Under the pieces are notes generated by a model. The model saw nothing but the letters and a program-made list of their open reading frames with translations, ran no database searches and was not told the DNA's origin. Below are positions 12,742-14,757 of a DNA stretch of 14,757 bases, one piece after another (the first letter of the stretch is position 1; each line of letters begins with the position of its first letter). Source of the DNA: Lactobacillus delbrueckii (GTDB lineage: Bacteria; Bacillota; Bacilli; Lactobacillales; Lactobacillaceae); the NCBI GenBank assembly GCA_004556255.1, contig SFHY01000019.1, forward strand, positions 1 to 14,757, given 5' to 3'. The position numbers and the translations under genes were made by a program.

Positions 12742-14337
12742 ATGAGTCTCAAATACGCACGGAAAAGCCAGGTAGCCCTGTTCAGCTTCCTGGCCGCCAT
12801 CAAGGCCTGCAATGTTTTGTTCGTGGCCTACATGCTCAAGGTCATGCTGAACATTGCCTCTTCCGGCAAGGCTGATTACGGCCGCCTGGTCGGCTTCGCG
12901 GCCTTGACAGCCGGGGGCCAGCTTTTGTTCATGGCCAGCAATTTTTTCTATGAAACGACCAAAATGAACATTATCAGAAGCGTGAACATGACCTTGAAAG
13001 AGGCCAACCTCCGCTACCTGATCGACCAAAACAGCCTGGACACTAAGGACGGGCTGAGTTTCATGACCAACGACTTAAAGCAGATCGAAACCAACCGGGT
13101 CACGGCCCAGCTGGACATCATCTACCAATCCTTGACCTTCGTGGGCTCTTTGGCTTTTGCTTTTTATAACTCCTGGGAAATGACCCTGGTCTTTATCGTG
13201 GCGACTCTGGCTCCGGCCGGCGTGCAGATGATTACCAGCAAGATCATCACCAAGAAGTCCCGGATTTGGACCCAGAAGAACGCTGTCTACACCCAATACG
13301 TGTCTGACAGCTTGAACGGGGCCCAGTCAGCCCGCCTCTACAACGTCCGCACTAATATCGTCAAGCGGGCGGTGGGCGCTGCCGGGGACATGGAAACGGC
13401 CCTTCGGAACATGACCTTGACCCAGGCCTGGGCCCTGGAATTGATCTACTCAGCAGCTGAACTTTTCTGCTTCATCATTCCCAGCACGATCGGCGGGATC
13501 ATGATGATGCAGGGGCGGCTGGCGGTTGGGACCCTGGTCATGATGGTCGACTTGGCCATCAACTTCATCAGCCCGGTGGTCACCTTGTTTAACGAATTCA
13601 ACCAGGTCAAGTCAACCGTGCCGATGTGGCAGAGAACCCAGCGGGCCCTCAACTACGTGCAAAAAGGCGACAATTACCCGGTCGACCACTTCGACGGCAT
13701 GGAAATCAAGGACGTGGCTTATGTGACCAAGCACAGCAAGCGGCAGATTTTTGCACACGTGAACATCAAGGTTAAGCCTGGGGAAAAAATTCTCTTGATG
13801 GCACCATCTGGCTGGGGGAAGACCACCCTTCTGCGCCTCATGCTGGGGATCTACAAGCCAAGCCACGGGGAAATTTTGATCAACGGCGAAGAAGTAACGG
13901 GGGACTGGTACAAGGCCCACAACTTCTATTCCTACGTCAACCAGAAGCCATTTATGTTTGACGACACCCTCCGCTTTAATGTGACTCTGGGCCGGCAGGT
14001 AGATGAAGAACAGCTGCTCATGGCCTGCCATGAAGCGGGCCTGGATGACCTGATCCAGGAAAACGGCCTGGACTATCCAGTCGGGGAGAACGGCAACAAC
14101 CTCTCCGGCGGGCAGATCCAGCGGGTGGAAATTGCCCGGGCCCTCTTGTCCGGCCGGCCGATCCTGCTGGCTGATGAAGCCACCAGTGCCCTGGATCCCC
14201 GCCTGTCTTTGGAGATCCATGAGACCTTATTGGGTAACCCGAAGGTAGCGGTGATCGAAGTTGCCCACAAGATTTCGGACGTGGAAAAGGCCATGTTCGA
14301 CCAGATTATTGTTTTAGACAAAGTTAAGCCAGCCTAA
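12742..14337 (+). CDS. ABC exporter half-transporter (membrane domain fused to ATPase)
   Basis: Encodes 531 residues. The N-terminal half (to about 300) is an exporter-type membrane domain with about six hydrophobic segments, starting almost at the N-terminus; the C-terminal half is the ATPase. Motifs: Walker A APSGWGKT (354-361), signature LSGGQ (454-458), Walker B ILLADE (474-479, E479 the catalytic base), SALD, and H-loop H509. It is shorter than the usual 570-600 residues. The tryptophan in Walker A is unusual but the lysine and threonine are intact. It should act as a homodimer, or with a partner elsewhere, since no second half-transporter is adjacent. The substrate (drug, lipid or peptide) cannot be told. 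The start is supported by GAGAGGG 7 nt upstream. The C-terminal codons and stop form part of the terminator. Confidence 0.88.
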   Translation: MSLKYARKSQVALFSFLAAIKACNVLFVAYMLKVMLNIASSGKADYGRLVGFAALTAGGQLLFMASNFFYETTKMNIIRSVNMTLKEANLRYLIDQNSLDTKDGLSFMTNDLKQIETNRVTAQLDIIYQSLTFVGSLAFAFYNSWEMTLVFIVATLAPAGVQMITSKIITKKSRIWTQKNAVYTQYVSDSLNGAQSARLYNVRTNIVKRAVGAAGDMETALRNMTLTQAWALELIYSAAELFCFIIPSTIGGIMMMQGRLAVGTLVMMVDLAINFISPVVTLFNEFNQVKSTVPMWQRTQRALNYVQKGDNYPVDHFDGMEIKDVAYVTKHSKRQIFAHVNIKVKPGEKILLMAPSGWGKTTLLRLMLGIYKPSHGEILINGEEVTGDWYKAHNFYSYVNQKPFMFDDTLRFNVTLGRQVDEEQLLMACHEAGLDDLIQENGLDYPVGENGNNLSGGQIQRVEIARALLSGRPILLADEATSALDPRLSLEIHETLLGNPKVAVIEVAHKISDVEKAMFDQIIVLDKVKPA

Positions 14338-14349
14338 GCTGGCTTTTTT
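14326..14349 (+). terminator. Terminator overlapping the end of the ABC exporter gene
   Basis: AAGCCAGC (14326-14333) pairs with GCTGGCTT (14338-14345) around CTAA (14334-14337), and six T residues follow from 14344. The loop contains the TAA stop (14335-14337), so the 5' arm is inside the coding region. Confidence 0.9.
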
Positions 14350-14381
14350 GTTGCTTTTATACAGTAAAATATATGTTGAAT

Positions 14382-14404
14382 AACTTTTTGATTTAGTAAA
14401 AGTT
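14382..14404. repeat. A/T-rich inverted repeat
   Basis: AACTTTT (14382-14388) and AAAAGTT (14398-14404) form a perfect 7-bp inverted repeat with a 9-base loop. It lies in the A/T-rich 190-bp gap before the last gene. It may be an operator or only local composition. Confidence 0.4.
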
Positions 14405-14447
14405 AAATATCTATTTTTGTACATATAAGAAATATGATATATTGCTC

Positions 14448-14476
14448 TTGCAAAGTAAGTGCTTACAGGATACAAT
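14448..14476 (+). promoter_or_regulatory. Promoter of the last gene, with a palindromic element in the spacer
   Basis: TTGCAA (14448-14453), a 17-bp spacer and TACAAT (14471-14476) form a good promoter. The spacer holds the near-palindrome GTAAG-TG-CTTAC (14455-14466). With flanking bases it resembles the CcpA-binding cre pattern, with TG rather than CG at the centre, so control by CcpA or another repressor is possible but unproven. GTAAGTA is repeated downstream (14484-14490). The leader is about 56 nt. Confidence 0.6.
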
Positions 14477-14538
14477 GGAGAGTGTAAGTAAGAAAACAAA
14501 GAAAATAGTTTGTTGCAAGAATTTAAGGAGACTGAATT

Positions 14539-14757
14539 ATGGCAGAACCAAAATGGTTGCAGGACATGAATCCTGAAGAATACTTGAAGGAAGACTTTGA
14601 AGCTACTGGCCACAGCCGTTACACTGTTGATGGCTTGGACAAGAATGACCCAGAATGGCTGGACAAGGCAGCTGCCAAGGTTGGCGCTGCTGAAGGCGAC
14701 GACTACGTTAAGCTAGACTCAGGTCTTTTGACTGTTAACCAAATTAACTGGATGCTC
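14539..14757 (+). CDS. Start of a protein resembling the DUF438/PAS-type family (cut by the window edge)
   Basis: The first 73 codons are present; the gene continues beyond the right edge. AAGGAG (14525-14530) lies 8 nt before the ATG, so the start is secure. The visible part is acidic and soluble, with no signal peptide: MAEPKWLQDMNPEEYLKEDF at the beginning and LLTVNQINWML at the edge. The latter resembles the lead-in to a PAS domain in DUF438-type proteins (a helix just before a typical TLP.D.TFVD strand). That is a memory-based similarity over few residues. Codons favour T-ending forms (GTT, GCT, GGC, AAG) more than its neighbours, as in well-expressed genes. It has its own promoter and follows a strong terminator, so it is a separate unit. 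Confidence 0.6.
   Translation, partial: MAEPKWLQDMNPEEYLKEDFEATGHSRYTVDGLDKNDPEWLDKAAAKVGAAEGDDYVKLDSGLLTVNQINWML

Noticed and set aside
13612..14220. Long leftward frame inside the ABC exporter gene
   Set aside because: It is antisense to the conserved ATPase domain and lacks a ribosome binding site and a promoter.

Overview
The window reads like ordinary chromosome of a Gram-positive lactic acid bacterium. The families (HelD, T-box-controlled amino acid importer, EF-P, type I CoaA, RodZ-like protein, proline iminopeptidase), the strong Shine-Dalgarno sites, the short intergenic gaps and the intrinsic terminators all fit Lactobacillus. The coding DNA is rich in G/C-ending codons (CTG, GCC, GTC, AAG) while promoters stay A/T-rich, a combination known from the Lactobacillus delbrueckii group. 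The species assignment is inference; no rRNA or other marker is present. I see no phage, IS element, CRISPR array, tRNA or rRNA gene.

Layout. Bases 1-98 look like the promoter region of a leftward gene just outside the window. Bases 99-2300 hold a leftward cluster: a membrane-anchored matrixin-type metalloprotease, then a histidine phosphatase 13 nt downstream, then a glycerophosphodiester phosphodiesterase with its own promoter and a terminator. A divergent intergenic region leads to rightward helD (2466-4745). A promoter and a T-box leader with intrinsic terminator (about 4790-5077) precede a three-gene polar amino acid importer: permease, ATPase, binding lipoprotein (5110-7236). A bidirectional terminator separates it from leftward efp and coaA. 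Divergent from coaA is an SGNH/GDSL hydrolase gene; their overlapping promoters are followed by a perfect 12-bp tandem repeat. A second bidirectional terminator separates that gene from a leftward RodZ-like gene with a serine-rich tail and a TTG start. Two terminators in series then precede (on the leftward strand, follow) a prolyl-aminopeptidase-like gene, and upstream of that lies an unrecognised protein built from internal repeats. Divergent from the latter is an ABC exporter half-transporter whose stop codon sits in its terminator loop. The window ends with the start of a gene that resembles a DUF438/PAS-type protein.

How it fits together. The window is a set of small, independently terminated units. 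The clearest regulatory logic is the T-box: the amino acid importer should be transcribed when a specific tRNA is uncharged. Its bulge sequence predicts a tRNA with discriminator U73, but the specifier codon is ambiguous.

I did not find an obvious new defence or mobile system. The most worthwhile leads are the internally repeated 355-residue protein, the specificity of the T-box importer, the 12-bp repeats in a divergent promoter/leader, and a sequence block shared by the promoter regions at the two ends of the window.
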